From Neobacillus terrae (GTDB lineage Bacteria > Bacillota > Bacilli > Bacillales > Cytobacillaceae), in assembly GCF_011393025.1 (NCBI RefSeq), contig NZ_JAAOEO010000011.1:1-64000 (forward strand): a stretch of 64,000 nt of DNA, given 5' to 3'. The notes beneath the pieces are model-generated. The model made no database searches, was not told where the DNA came from, and saw only the letters and a list, made by a program, of their open reading frames with translations. Both the position numbers and the translations under genes were made by a program. Position 1 is the stretch's first letter. Every line of letters starts with the position of its first letter. This document shows positions 33,031-41,796 of this stretch, piece by piece.

Positions 33031-33394
33031 ATTTATTTGAAATTTTTATTTCTTCTTCGGTTTCAGCCACGTTTTCCATATAGTTTTTACCCCATTCGTA
33101 CATAGAATCCAGAATTGGCATTAAGCTTACACCTTGCTTAGTCAGCGAGTATTCCACTTTTGGAGGTACTACTGGGTATACCTTTCGGTCAATAATTAGG
33201 TCTTCCTCCAGCTCTCTCAATTGGTTAACAAGCATTCTTTGAGTTATTCCGGGAATAAGAGATTTGAGCTCTCCAAACCTTTTTGTCCCTTCTTTGCCCA
33301 GATGCCATAAAATCAACATTTTCCACTTACCGCCGATAACCGAAAGCGTTAGTTCTTTTTCACAATTGAATGTTTTATTTTGTAAACGTAACAA
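33029..33394 (-). CDS. hxlR: HxlR-type winged-helix activator
   Basis: 121 aa, the same size as B. subtilis HxlR (120 aa) and very similar in [36 protein letters not shown] and [13 protein letters not shown]. HxlR responds to formaldehyde and activates hxlAB. The open frame runs to 33424, but TTG at 33394 follows AGGGGTG and gives the natural start [14 protein letters not shown]. The FNC cysteine near residue 11 is the conserved formaldehyde-sensing Cys of the family. It is divergent from hxlA with an inverted repeat between them. Confidence 0.93.
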   Translation of the reverse strand: MLRLQNKTFNCEKELTLSVIGGKWKMLILWHLGKEGTKRFGELKSLIPGITQRMLVNQLRELEEDLIIDRKVYPVVPPKVEYSLTKQGVSLMPILDSMYEWGKNYMENVAETEEEIKISNK

Positions 33395-33422
33395 TAGTAT
33401 CACCCCTAAAGCCCAGTGTAAC

Positions 33423-33494
33423 ACATAGTATACTTTTTGACACTATGTAAGATTAAAGTGCGTACTTACATTTATTTTTCATTCTATATATAAT
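33423..33494 (+). promoter_or_regulatory. hxlAB promoter with candidate HxlR operator
   Basis: ACATAGT (33423-33429) and ACTATGT (33442-33448) form an inverted repeat with 12-base spacing, suited to an HxlR dimer. Downstream, TTACAT (33466-33471) and TATAAT (33489-33494), 17 bases apart, make a promoter for hxlA. The operator lies just upstream of the -35, as expected for an activator site. Confidence 0.6.
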
Positions 33495-33594
33495 TGCATA
33501 TGTACCTTGGATAGTCTTCCCGGGGATTATCGTTTGTACAAAGGGTAAATTAAAGTAGCACCCAATTTTCTTAAATAATGAGGAGTGAATATAA

Positions 33595-34227
33595 ATGGAA
33601 TTACAATTGGCATTAGATTTAGTTAATATTCCTGAAGCCCTTGCTTTAGTAAAGGAAGTAGAAGAACATATCGATATCGTTGAAATAGGAACTCCAGTGG
33701 TAATCAATGAGGGCCTTCGAGCTGTAAAGGAAATGAAGGAAGCTTTTCCTAATTTAAAAGTGCTAGCAGACCTTAAAATAATGGATGCAGCCGGATATGA
33801 GGTAATGAAGGCTTCCGAAGCAGGAGCAGATATCATTACTATTCTGGGACAAGCAGAGGATATGTCAATAAAAGGTGCAGTAGAAGAAGCAAAGAAGCAA
33901 GGCAAACAAATACTTGTTGATATGATTGCTGTAAAAGACCTTGCTGGACGAGCAAAAGAGGTAGATGAAATGGGCGTTGATTATATCTGTGTACACACCG
34001 GATACGATTTGCAAGCCGTTGGCAAAAACTCTTTTGATGATTTAAAAACCATTAAATCCGTTGTTAAAAATGCTAAAACAGCTATTGCTGGCGGCATAAA
34101 AATGGATACACTTGCTGAAGTGGTAGAGGTAAACCCTGATCTTGTTATTGTAGGCGGCGGCATTGCGAACCAAGATGATAAAAAAGCAGCAGCTGAAAAA
34201 ATGCAGCAAATGATCAAACAAGGTTAA
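33595..34227 (+). CDS. hxlA: 3-hexulose-6-phosphate synthase
   Basis: 210 aa, the normal size. It condenses formaldehyde with ribulose 5-phosphate to D-arabino-3-hexulose 6-phosphate, the entry step of the ribulose monophosphate pathway. The orotidine-decarboxylase-fold core shows LQLALDLV, VLADLKIMDAAGYEV (the DxKxxD catalytic array), DMIAVKDLAGRAKEV and the phosphate-binding AIAGGIKMDT and VIVGGGIAN. GAGGAG precedes the ATG. Followed six bases later by hxlB, and divergent from hxlR. Confidence 0.95.
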   Translation: MELQLALDLVNIPEALALVKEVEEHIDIVEIGTPVVINEGLRAVKEMKEAFPNLKVLADLKIMDAAGYEVMKASEAGADIITILGQAEDMSIKGAVEEAKKQGKQILVDMIAVKDLAGRAKEVDEMGVDYICVHTGYDLQAVGKNSFDDLKTIKSVVKNAKTAIAGGIKMDTLAEVVEVNPDLVIVGGGIANQDDKKAAAEKMQQMIKQG

Positions 34228-34232
34228 TTAAA

Positions 34233-34790
34233 ATGAGGACTGTGCAATATTTATCTGAGATTATAGAAGAGCTTAAGCGAAGTGTTGAGTTAATTTCAGA
34301 CGAAGAAGCAGAAAAACTGGTTAATGGAATATTGGAAGCGAAAAAGGTTTTTGTGGCTGGAGCAGGCAGGTCTGGATTTATGGCAAGGTCCTTTGCCATG
34401 CGAATGATGCATATGGGAATAGATGCTTATGTAATTGGTGAAACTGTAACTCCAAACTTTGAGCCAGATGACATCCTAATAATAGGGTCGGGCTCCGGAG
34501 AAACCAAAAGCCTGGTTTCAATGGCTGAAAAAGCAAAAAGTATTAGTGGCAAAATTACCGCAGTGACCATATTCCCTGATTCCACTATAGGAAAACTGGC
34601 GGATTTTACAATTAAGTTGCCTGGATCTCCTAAAGACCAAACCGAAGGAGATTATAAAACCATTCAGCCAATGGGATCTCTGTTTGAACAAACCCTGTTG
34701 CTTTTCTATGATGCCATAATACTTAGGTTTATGGAAAAAAAAGGCCTGAATACAGGAAAAATGTATGGACGGCATGCTAATTTGGAGTAG
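34233..34790 (+). CDS. hxlB: 6-phospho-3-hexuloisomerase
   Basis: 185 aa, a SIS-domain isomerase converting 3-hexulose 6-phosphate to fructose 6-phosphate. Visible family features are KVFVAGAGRSGFMARSFAMRMMHMG, LIIGSGSGETKSLVSMAEKAK and IKLPGSP. The C-terminal region is of normal length. It lies five bases after hxlA with a weak internal AAGG site, so it depends on co-transcription with hxlA. Together the pair detoxifies formaldehyde and returns the carbon to glycolysis. Confidence 0.95.
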   Translation: MRTVQYLSEIIEELKRSVELISDEEAEKLVNGILEAKKVFVAGAGRSGFMARSFAMRMMHMGIDAYVIGETVTPNFEPDDILIIGSGSGETKSLVSMAEKAKSISGKITAVTIFPDSTIGKLADFTIKLPGSPKDQTEGDYKTIQPMGSLFEQTLLLFYDAIILRFMEKKGLNTGKMYGRHANLE

Positions 34791-34797
34791 GTTCTGA

Positions 34798-34827
34798 TGG
34801 AAAGGCTGCAATTATTTGCAGTCTTTC
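34798..34827 (+). terminator. Hairpin after hxlB
   Basis: AAAGGCTGCAA and TTGCAGTCTTT form a stem with one mismatch, followed by a weak T-rich tail. It plausibly ends the hxlAB transcript. Confidence 0.6.
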
Positions 34828-34888
34828 TGTTGGCGTTTAAAACCTGGGTTTGATATTATTTATCTTTTATTAAAAAGGAGTGACAGCA

Positions 34889-35608
34889 ATGATTTCATTA
34901 AAAGGAAAAAACGCATTGATTACCGGAGCTGGCCGGGGCATTGGACGTGCGACTGCGATCGCTTTAGCAAAAGAAGGCGTAAATGTGGGACTGGTCGGTT
35001 TAACCATGTCTAATCTAGAAAAAGTTGCTGCAGAGCTTGAACAGTATGATGTAACCGTATCAGCTGCTACAGCTGATGTGTCTGATCTTGATGCAGTAAC
35101 CCACGCAGTTGAACATATTAAGTCTGATCTCGGTTCGATTGATATTCTTGTTAACAATGCAGGAACAGCAAAATTTGGAGGCTTCCTTGACCTTTCCCCT
35201 GAAGAATGGGAAAAAATCATCCGTGTTAATTTAATGGGTGTTTACAATGTAACAAGAGCAGTCCTTCCAGACATGATTGAGAGACAGTCTGGGGATATCA
35301 TGAATGTCTCTTCCACTGCTGGACAAAAGGGAGCACCAGTAACAAGTGCCTATAGCGCATCCAAATTCGCGGTACTAGGCCTGACGGAATCCCTCATGAT
35401 GGAAGTCAGAAAGCATAATATCAGGGTAACAGCTTTAACCCCTAGCACTGTTGCTACCGATTTAGCAATCGAAACAAACCTTATTTCAGGTAATCCGGAA
35501 AACGTCATGCAGCCTGAAGATCTTGCTGAATTGATTGTAGCCGGATTAAAACTGAATCCAAGAGTTGTTCTTAAAACAGCTGGTTTATGGACAAACAATC
35601 CTAAATAA
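34889..35608 (+). CDS. yoxD: Short-chain dehydrogenase, YoxD-like 3-oxoacyl-ACP reductase family
   Basis: 239 aa, matching B. subtilis YoxD (238 aa) in size and sequence. It has [52 protein letters not shown] and [16 protein letters not shown] (Tyr-x3-Lys), then [14 protein letters not shown]. It is an NAD(P)H-dependent reductase of unknown true substrate, often labelled 3-ketoacyl-ACP reductase. ATG at 34889 follows AAGGAG nine bases upstream; the frame start at 34880 lies inside that spacing. A terminator follows. Confidence 0.9.
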   Translation: MISLKGKNALITGAGRGIGRATAIALAKEGVNVGLVGLTMSNLEKVAAELEQYDVTVSAATADVSDLDAVTHAVEHIKSDLGSIDILVNNAGTAKFGGFLDLSPEEWEKIIRVNLMGVYNVTRAVLPDMIERQSGDIMNVSSTAGQKGAPVTSAYSASKFAVLGLTESLMMEVRKHNIRVTALTPSTVATDLAIETNLISGNPENVMQPEDLAELIVAGLKLNPRVVLKTAGLWTNNPK

Positions 35609-35614
35609 AAAGCA

Positions 35615-35645
35615 AAAGCAGGGGCTCATCTGGCTCCTGCTTTAT
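35615..35645 (+). terminator. Terminator after yoxD
   Basis: AAAGCAGGGGC pairs with GCTCCTGCTTT (one mismatch), followed by ATTTTT. Confidence 0.8.
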
Positions 35646-35753
35646 TTTTATCGGAAAGAGTATTTTCTCGGCTTCACTCCTTGATTGTAAAACGTAAAAT
35701 CAAGTTTACCAGCGCGAATTCTCCTTTTTATTCCGAACGGTCCTTATTAGAAA

Positions 35754-35774
35754 AACTTGGCATTCGCCAAGTCC
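35754..35774 (-). terminator. Terminator after tatA
   Basis: On the minus strand ACTTGGC-GAAT-GCCAAGT is followed by TTTTCT. It lies 40 bases downstream of the tatA stop. Confidence 0.75.
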
Positions 35775-35813
35775 TAGTTTCTCAAAAAGGAAAGACTGCC
35801 TTCTTGGAGAAAA

Positions 35814-36029
35814 TTATTTTTTTAAATCGACTTTTTCTTGCTTAATTTCTTTAACCTCTTCGGATATTTCTTTTCTTATATCTTCTGTAATATCCTCAGT
35901 AGCTTTTTTAAATTCTCTTAAGGATTTACCAACTGCACGTCCAATTTCAGGCAGCTTATTTGGGCCGAACACAATGAGTGCGACAACAAGGATTAAAATG
36001 ACCCCTGGCATTCCAATATTAGATAACAT
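35814..36029 (-). CDS. tatA: Sec-independent protein translocase subunit TatA
   Basis: 71 aa. A short N-terminal membrane helix (about residues 6-22) is followed by [21 protein letters not shown], the TatA hinge and amphipathic helix, and a charged tail rich in Glu and Lys. TatA oligomers form the twin-arginine export channel with TatC. There is no tatC beside it, and the flanking genes are unrelated. It is therefore a solo paralogue, and its partner TatC must lie elsewhere. The ribosome binding site AGGAGATGAAG precedes the ATG. Confidence 0.93.
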   Translation of the reverse strand: MLSNIGMPGVILILVVALIVFGPNKLPEIGRAVGKSLREFKKATEDITEDIRKEISEEVKEIKQEKVDLKK

Positions 36030-36168
36030 AACTTCATCTCCTGTTGAGATATTTCATAAAGGTATCACCATTATAACGAATATAAGGGATATTTTCATTA
36101 AAATTTGATGAAGGAGATATTAATTAAGCCCAGTTCAATTAAATTTGTTATCAGAAGTTTTTTTCTAA

Positions 36169-36410
36169 AAGGCTCTGATAAAGCTCATTGTTGATTTTTC
36201 CTTAATTTGATTGAAGCAAAAGGCGCGTGACTCCTCGGAAATCCTCAATTATGCTTTCGAAAAATTTCGCTCGATGTAAATTCCTGGATGCTTTCCTTGT
36301 GCTATTGCATTTCCTTCGTGCGTGGGCGATTTCAAGGGTGCTATTCAATGTCCTGCGAGAAAAAAGTGGTCGCCGGAGCAAAAATCAACAGGCAAGATCA
36401 ACAAAGCCTT
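36169..36410. mobile_element. MITE-like intergenic repeat, copy B
   Basis: 242 bp bounded by AAGGCT / AGCCTT ends, with inner matching segments TTGTTGATTTTT (left) and its complement on the right. The interior shares a 29-base identical block (36231-36259) and a 23-base identical block (36331-36353) with copy C at 43.4 kb, and GCATTTCCTTCGTGCG with copy A. It explains most of the 540-base gap between tatA and the STAS gene. No gene is seen in that gap. Confidence 0.7.
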
Positions 36411-36571
36411 CTAATAAATTAGTCTTAAAACAAATTTTGATATATGGGGCTTTTATCAATTTTAAAAAAATAAATGTTAAAACAGGAAGGATTTCACCAT
36501 GCTCATAGTGTAAATTAATAATAAAGCAGTAAATCCTTCAGAGAAACTAACCTATTGGAGAGTGTTTGAAA

Positions 36572-37408
36572 ATGGAAACGACCTATATCCTAAGTCAAGA
36601 AATGAAGAAATTTATCAAGACAAACAGGGATAGATTTGAAAATAAATTGCTTTCTGAAGCAGTTAATGTTGCTTCAAATATTAATGATATTTTAAAAAAG
36701 GGCAATATAGACCTCTTAAAAAATGCCAAAAAATTGATCCTTTATGTAGTGGAACAACATGATGAGGAATTGACCGAGTTTGCTAACCAAGAAGGCATTG
36801 CCTGGGCAGAGCATTCATTAACACTTTCATTCAAATTAGAATGGGTGCAGGCAATCAGACGTACATTGTGGCATTTCCTTTATCAGCTTGACCAACCAAA
36901 GAATCTTATGACGAAACGCGAAGAGTATTACGACCTTGAAAAAATGATTAATGACCGGGTGGATAAATTCCTCAATACCTTTTTCCTAAGTTACTCTACC
37001 TATAAGGATGAGATGCTAAACAACCAAAGAAAATTAGTTGAGCATTTGTCGGTTCCAATTATTCCGGTTAGCCCTTCCGTATCTGTCTTGCCGCTGATTG
37101 GTACAATCGATTCCTATCGAATTCAGACCATTGAGGAAAAAGTTTTGTTCGATATCGCCACTTTAAGAGTCCAGACACTTGTTATGGATCTTTCCGGTAT
37201 TGCAACAATGGATATGGATGTTATCGATCATTTTCAAAGAGTATTAACAGGAGTTTCTATGATGGGATGCAAAGCTGTCCTTACCGGCCTCCGCCCAGAG
37301 CTTGTCAGAAAAATGATTCATGCGGGAATCCGCTTTGATAATAAAGCAGAAACCAAAGGTACACTTCAGGAAACTTTAAAAAAATATCTTTCATTTGAAC
37401 AAAACTAA
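36572..37408 (+). CDS. RsbR-family stressosome protein (RsbRD-sized)
   Basis: 278 aa, the same length as B. subtilis RsbRD (YqhA). The N-terminal half is an RsbR_N globin-like helical domain. The C-terminal half (about 165-275) is a STAS domain with LPLIGTIDSYR, TLVMDLSGIATMD and AVLTGLRPELVRKMI. RsbR paralogues build the stressosome with RsbS and RsbT, controlling SigB. The position after the STAS Asp that is usually Thr or Ser (the RsbT target) reads MDMDVIDHF, so the usual acceptor seems missing. ATG at 36572 follows GGAGAG. It stands alone, without rsbS, rsbT or rsbX nearby. Confidence 0.87.
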   Translation: METTYILSQEMKKFIKTNRDRFENKLLSEAVNVASNINDILKKGNIDLLKNAKKLILYVVEQHDEELTEFANQEGIAWAEHSLTLSFKLEWVQAIRRTLWHFLYQLDQPKNLMTKREEYYDLEKMINDRVDKFLNTFFLSYSTYKDEMLNNQRKLVEHLSVPIIPVSPSVSVLPLIGTIDSYRIQTIEEKVLFDIATLRVQTLVMDLSGIATMDMDVIDHFQRVLTGVSMMGCKAVLTGLRPELVRKMIHAGIRFDNKAETKGTLQETLKKYLSFEQN

Positions 37409-37543
37409 TAAGTCAAGATTACATATGGGAAAGACCTTCCTCGGTAAAGCAGGTACTTTTCCTCCGTACGATGATATAGCTGACGAAGCCTTTCTTGCCT
37501 GGCCGTCGTGTGTTCATAATTATGGATAAAAATTCCGATTGTC

Positions 37544-37580
37544 TAAAAATAACCTTCCCCATGATTAGAAAGGTTGTTTT
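37544..37580. terminator. Hairpin between STAS gene and nuclease remnant
   Basis: AAAATAACCTT and AAGGTTGTTTTTA pair around a 13-base loop, and T-runs lie on both strands. Confidence 0.6.
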
Positions 37581-38505
37581 TAGGAATTGCACATTTCAAG
37601 AAAATTACTTTTGATGCATTTCTTTTCATAACTGGTCCGTGGGAAATATTCAATACCCACCGGGATATTCTCTTCTTCATCTATAAGGTACTTGCCCATT
37701 TCCAGACAACTTAGCTGGACTCGTTCATTAACTGTATCCAAATCAAAGTCTGTAAGCGAATAAGTCCGGCATTTGCTGGTCAAGAGAGATTCGTTTCGAA
37801 TTTCAATTTTTTCAAGAGGCGCTTTAAACTTCTTTTTCAAATACAATGCGTAAAGGGCAAGCTGATTACGGTCCTCTGCTGATTCCTTGCCCGTTTTCCA
37901 GTCCACAATGACCCACTTCTCAGAAATAATATCCCTGTAAAGGAATTCGATTACAATAAACACCTTCACCCCATTGACCTCATCGTGCGAAACTGCTCCG
38001 CTTCAACAAATTCCATTTCCCTTTTATATTGGATTTCCATGAAACTCTTACTTTTAAGAAAGTTTTTTATACAAACCTCTAACTTGTCCTGTATATCCTT
38101 AATTTGTTCTTCATTCAAACCGCCATAATAATAAATTTCATGTAGCATTTTAAAATACTTTGGCCTGGAGTACCACTGTTAGTGATTTTTAAGAGAATCT
38201 ATAAAAGCATTATTTAATTTATTCCCTACATACTTTACAAGCTGTTCTTCACTTGGTACTTGATCTATGGTTAAAAAGTTCTTTACAACAGCATCAATCA
38301 TTTCGTGGACAACTTCCCCAAACAAGATTGGAAGATTAGTAATATTTTTTTAACGGTAAGCTTGTTTTGCCCTTTCAGGTGAATCCTGGAACCAGCCTTT
38401 ATGAGAAGTGTAATAATTTAAGCCGTACTTGCGCGAACAAACCATTAATGTTTTATGCCTTGTAAGTGACCAGGAAAATTCGGGATAGGGCCGGCTCTGA
38501 AACAT
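37580..38505 (-). pseudogene. PD-(D/E)XK nuclease-family gene with two stops and a frameshift
   Basis: The minus strand from ATG at 38505 (AGGAG upstream) reads MFQSRPYPEFSWSLTRH and CSRKYGLNYYTSHKGWF. It meets a stop at 38350-38352 and continues as LFGEVVHEMIDAVVKNFL to a second stop at 38179-38181. It continues again to EFVEAEQFRT, then needs a one-base shift near 37,985 to resume HEVNGVKVFIVIEFLYRD and the nuclease core VIVDWKTGKE to 37580. The intact family is a RecB/Cas4-like PD-(D/E)XK nuclease of about 310 aa with an iron-sulphur-type Cys region. Three independent lesions mean the gene is dead; only fragments remain open. Confidence 0.85.
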
Positions 38506-38597
38506 AGTAATCTCCTTTAAAATTCGATATTTTAAATTTTATTATACTATAACCAACTATCCGAAATAGATATATTATCATGGACCTTTTATGTAAA

Positions 38598-38624
38598 AAC
38601 GGACCAGTAATATACTGGTCCGTT
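38598..38624 (-). terminator. Terminator after the PQQ dehydrogenase gene
   Basis: AACGGACCAGTA and TACTGGTCCGTT form a 12-bp stem with a 3-base loop, followed on the minus strand by T's. Confidence 0.9.
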
Positions 38625-38628
38625 AAGT

Positions 38629-40812
38629 TTATTTATTTTGTTTTTTCGATACAACCTCAGTAATATATGATGTTACATCTTTAATTTGCTGGTCTGTTAA
38701 AAGGTCACCAAAGGCAGGCATCACTGTTCCGCCTTTTTTAACCCTTTCCATTACTTTTTGCGGATCCTTAGCTATATCACTTTGTTGAAGGTTAGGTCCG
38801 TTATGTCCCCCTGCACCTTGTTCCCCGTGACATGCCAGGCAGTTTCCTTTAAATACCTTTTCACCATCATCAGGATTTCCCTTTGCAGTTGAAGTGTCTT
38901 TACCTTTATCCTTATTATCATTCTTCTTGGCCTTATTATTTGTAATAGTCCCTGATTTGATTTTTCCGTCAAGGGAGAAGGTCCATAAGGAGTCTCCATG
39001 CTTAGAACCAGCCAGGGAATTTCCCGCTACAAGAACAGAAATATATTCTTTTCCACCAACTTCATATGCAACTGGAGGTGCATTTACGCCAGCGTCCGCT
39101 TTAAATTCCCATACCTGTTTTCCTGTTTTCGCATTGTAAGCAATTAATCTTCCATCATTATGACCCACGAATACCAGACCGCCTTTAGTTGTTAAAAGGC
39201 CGCTGTATGCGGTCGCATTCCATTTATTCTGCCAGGCAATTTTGTTAGTCTTAACATCAATAGCTGTCACTGTACCTTTTAAAGGTGCATCCTGTATCGG
39301 CTGGATGATACTTCCCCAATAAGTGTCTCCCGGTTTGTATTCTTCTAGACTTCTAGTAAAAGTAGAATACTGATCAGAACCTAAAACGTAGAAATATCCG
39401 GTTTCAGGACTAAATGCTGATGGCGGCCAGTTTGCTCCTCCAAATGTTGATGGCTTTACAAGAAGCGCTTTTTCCCAATAAGGAGTAAATATTTTGCCAA
39501 AATTACCGTTATAGCCTTTTACCTCTTTTTTGATCTGTCCTTCTGTTACTTCCTGTGGTACAAACGCATCGCCCTTAGGAATAGGCTGTGTCGGCGAAGT
39601 ATTTTGCCTTGGTTCCTGCGGTACGGGTTTTTCATCAATTCCTACCAATGGCTTACCATTTGTCCTGTCAAGAATGTATACCCATCCAGTTTTACCTGCC
39701 TGGCCAAGCGCCTTTCTGGTCTTTCCATCTTTTTTTACATCAAATAGGATAACTGGGTTAGGGGCATCCAGGTCCCAAAGATCATGATGAACCTCTTGGA
39801 AATGCCATTTATAATTACCAGTCTCCGCATCAATGGCGACAATAGAAGAAGAAAAAAGGTTATCCCCTTTTCGCTTACTTCCATCTAAATCCGGTGCGGC
39901 ATTTCCTGTTGAAAAATTAAGCAATCCTAAATCAGGGTCAACCGCTGGCGTTTGCCAAACCGGAGCTCCTCCATGTTTCCAAGAATCATTGTCACTTGGC
40001 CATGTTTCATGCCCTTTTTCGCCAGGTCCGGGAATGGTATAGAATCGCCAAAGCTCCTTACCATTTTTGGCATTAAAGGCCGTAAGCCTGCCCCGGATAC
40101 CATATTCACCGCCTGCAACCCCGGTGTATACCTTTCCTTTATAATATAGAGGAGCATTTGTGATAGTATAACCTTTTTTCGCATCATCAACTTTTGTTGA
40201 CCAAACCTCTTTACCTGTCTTCTGATCAAGAGCCACAAGTCTTGCGTCCAGGAGACCGACAAAAACCTTACCATCACCAATTGCTACCCCACGGCTTGTC
40301 CAGCCGCAGCAAACAGTATCAAGATCTCCGATATCTGGTTTATAAGTCCATAACTTATCGCCATTTTTGACATCAATGGCAGAAACCTGGTCAGCCCCGG
40401 TAATTACATACATAACACCTTTATAAACAACCGGTGTAGCCTCACCCGAATACTTAAACTCAAGTCCCGAGTTTAGGTGAGTGACCCATTTTCCTTTTAG
40501 GTTTTTAATATTAGAAGTATTAATTTCATTTAATGAAGAGTAACGCTGGTTGGATATATTCCCCCCATTTGCTATCCAGTTTTTCTTTGGTACCGCTTTC
40601 AATTGTTTAGCTGTAAATTTTGGAGCGGTCACTGCAGTATTCTTTTTGGGATTGTCTTTCTCTTTGGAAGCAGTTATTTTATGGCCCTCTTTTGACTTAT
40701 TATCCGCTTTTTCATTATTATCCACTGTTGTTAAAAAGAAATAAAATAGAACGGAAACGATAATAAGAGCAGAAAATCCAGCAATAACACCCCAATTACT
40801 TTCTGATTTCAA
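38629..40812 (-). CDS. Membrane-anchored PQQ-dependent alcohol dehydrogenase fused to cytochrome c
   Basis: 727 aa. One N-terminal membrane helix (residues 8-26) precedes an eight-bladed PQQ propeller (about 75-620) and a C-terminal cytochrome c domain (645-720) with CLACH and an axial Met in GTVMPAF. PQQ-site features are present: adjacent cysteines in DTVCCGWTSRG, metal-binding Glu in GGEYGIRG, Asn in FSTGNAAPD and the catalytic Asp in HHDLWDLDAP. The second Asp two residues on is seen in lanthanide-type XoxF but also in calcium-type glucose dehydrogenases, so the metal is open. It oxidises an alcohol or sugar outside the membrane and passes electrons to its own heme. No pqq synthesis genes are in the window. 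A DUF2269 gene lies upstream on the same strand. Confidence 0.9.
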   Translation of the reverse strand: MKSESNWGVIAGFSALIIVSVLFYFFLTTVDNNEKADNKSKEGHKITASKEKDNPKKNTAVTAPKFTAKQLKAVPKKNWIANGGNISNQRYSSLNEINTSNIKNLKGKWVTHLNSGLEFKYSGEATPVVYKGVMYVITGADQVSAIDVKNGDKLWTYKPDIGDLDTVCCGWTSRGVAIGDGKVFVGLLDARLVALDQKTGKEVWSTKVDDAKKGYTITNAPLYYKGKVYTGVAGGEYGIRGRLTAFNAKNGKELWRFYTIPGPGEKGHETWPSDNDSWKHGGAPVWQTPAVDPDLGLLNFSTGNAAPDLDGSKRKGDNLFSSSIVAIDAETGNYKWHFQEVHHDLWDLDAPNPVILFDVKKDGKTRKALGQAGKTGWVYILDRTNGKPLVGIDEKPVPQEPRQNTSPTQPIPKGDAFVPQEVTEGQIKKEVKGYNGNFGKIFTPYWEKALLVKPSTFGGANWPPSAFSPETGYFYVLGSDQYSTFTRSLEEYKPGDTYWGSIIQPIQDAPLKGTVTAIDVKTNKIAWQNKWNATAYSGLLTTKGGLVFVGHNDGRLIAYNAKTGKQVWEFKADAGVNAPPVAYEVGGKEYISVLVAGNSLAGSKHGDSLWTFSLDGKIKSGTITNNKAKKNDNKDKGKDTSTAKGNPDDGEKVFKGNCLACHGEQGAGGHNGPNLQQSDIAKDPQKVMERVKKGGTVMPAFGDLLTDQQIKDVTSYITEVVSKKQNK

Positions 40813-40991
40813 TCCTCTCCACCTGCTTTCTTATAAAATTATTGGGAAATTTCTCGGCTTAATTTTTTTTATTCCACTCTTTTATAAAAGTAAACAAAAT
40901 GTAATGTTTGAAATTATTAAGATTTGATGAGAAAATACTCTATCATTTGTTTAAGCCTTTGAAACTCTTTACTTGTATTCTTAGGACTAAA

Positions 40992-41019
40992 AAGGTTATC
41001 CCAATTTTGAGATAACCTT
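40992..41019 (-). terminator. Terminator after the DUF2269 gene
   Basis: AAGGTTATC pairs with GATAACCTT, with T-rich sequence following on the minus strand. It separates this gene from the PQQ dehydrogenase gene, which therefore has its own promoter. Confidence 0.8.
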
Positions 41020-41040
41020 ATCCGATCTTATTTTATTTTT

Positions 41041-41625
41041 TTAAATATTGACAGAGGAATTGCTTTCTTTTGATATTGATGTATTGACTGAGCTTCTTAA
41101 AATCAGTCCGGCAGTGATTACTCCCAACAAGATCGCGGCTGCAATTGTAAGGAAAGCCCAGACAAGAGCCGGTTTTACTACCATTAAAAATAATATAGCG
41201 ATTGTTAACATTGTCATAATTATAACTGAGTTCCATAGTACCCTGTTCCTAACCTTTTCTTGTAAACCAGCTGAAGGAGTACTCTCAGTTTCAGATTTAA
41301 CAGCATTTAAAATTCCTTTTAATTTGCGTAAGTTGATTGCTGGTCCCATAATTGTCATAACAATCAATGCTGCAAGAGATATGTTCACCCAAGCAATTTT
41401 CCATCCCCAAGTGGAGAAAACCAAATATAAGCCAGGCACCAAAATAAAGATTACACTTAATGGAAGTAAACCATCAACCTTTACAGCTAATGAAGACCAA
41501 ACTTTCAAGTCATCCACCTTCTTGGCATGTAACATTCCCATCATTGCAGTAAGAGTGATACCAACTGCAACAAACATGATCACTACCCCTAAAATATGAA
41601 GAAATAAAACTAAGTTATACAACAT
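41041..41625 (-). CDS. DUF2269-like integral membrane protein
   Basis: 194 aa with about five predicted membrane helices. It begins MLYNLVLFLHILGVVIMFVAVG, a start typical of DUF2269 predicted membrane proteins. A conserved His in FLHILG and polar residues such as AINLRKLKG lie near mid-protein. The hydrophobic pattern would suit a small heme or quinone protein, and it lies directly upstream of the PQQ-cytochrome c dehydrogenase. A role as electron acceptor for that enzyme is possible but unproven, and a terminator lies between them. Confidence 0.65.
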   Translation of the reverse strand: MLYNLVLFLHILGVVIMFVAVGITLTAMMGMLHAKKVDDLKVWSSLAVKVDGLLPLSVIFILVPGLYLVFSTWGWKIAWVNISLAALIVMTIMGPAINLRKLKGILNAVKSETESTPSAGLQEKVRNRVLWNSVIIMTMLTIAILFLMVVKPALVWAFLTIAAAILLGVITAGLILRSSVNTSISKESNSSVNI

Positions 41626-41796
41626 TGACTAAAACCCTGCTTTCTACCTATTTTTAGATTATTTTATCTGAATTTTTAGTATAATAATAGTACTAAATGT
41701 AAAAATTTCCTTTTTTGAAATGTACCTCTGTATTCTAAAAAAATGATCCATCCTATATTAATAAAAAAAGAAGGTAAAAAATTAGGGGGAATGTCA

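Noticed and set aside
32780..33105. Overlapping plus-strand frames in the gap before hxlR
   Set aside because: They run through repeat sequence and the strong hxlR terminator.
36227..36508. 93-codon open frame on the plus strand
   Set aside because: It lies within the MITE-like copy B, has no ribosome binding site, and other copies do not keep the frame.
37966..38148. 60-codon frame as a separate small gene
   Set aside because: It is the middle piece of the nuclease pseudogene; the reading continues on both sides once stops and the shift are ignored.
38629..40812. Firm assignment as a lanthanide-dependent XoxF-type methanol dehydrogenase
   Set aside because: The second Asp after the catalytic Asp also occurs in calcium-type glucose dehydrogenases, and no other methanol-oxidation genes are adjacent.
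41048..41599. 183-codon plus-strand frame opposite the DUF2269 gene
   Set aside because: The minus-strand frame gives a clean membrane protein with a start and terminator; the opposite frame is a shadow of it.
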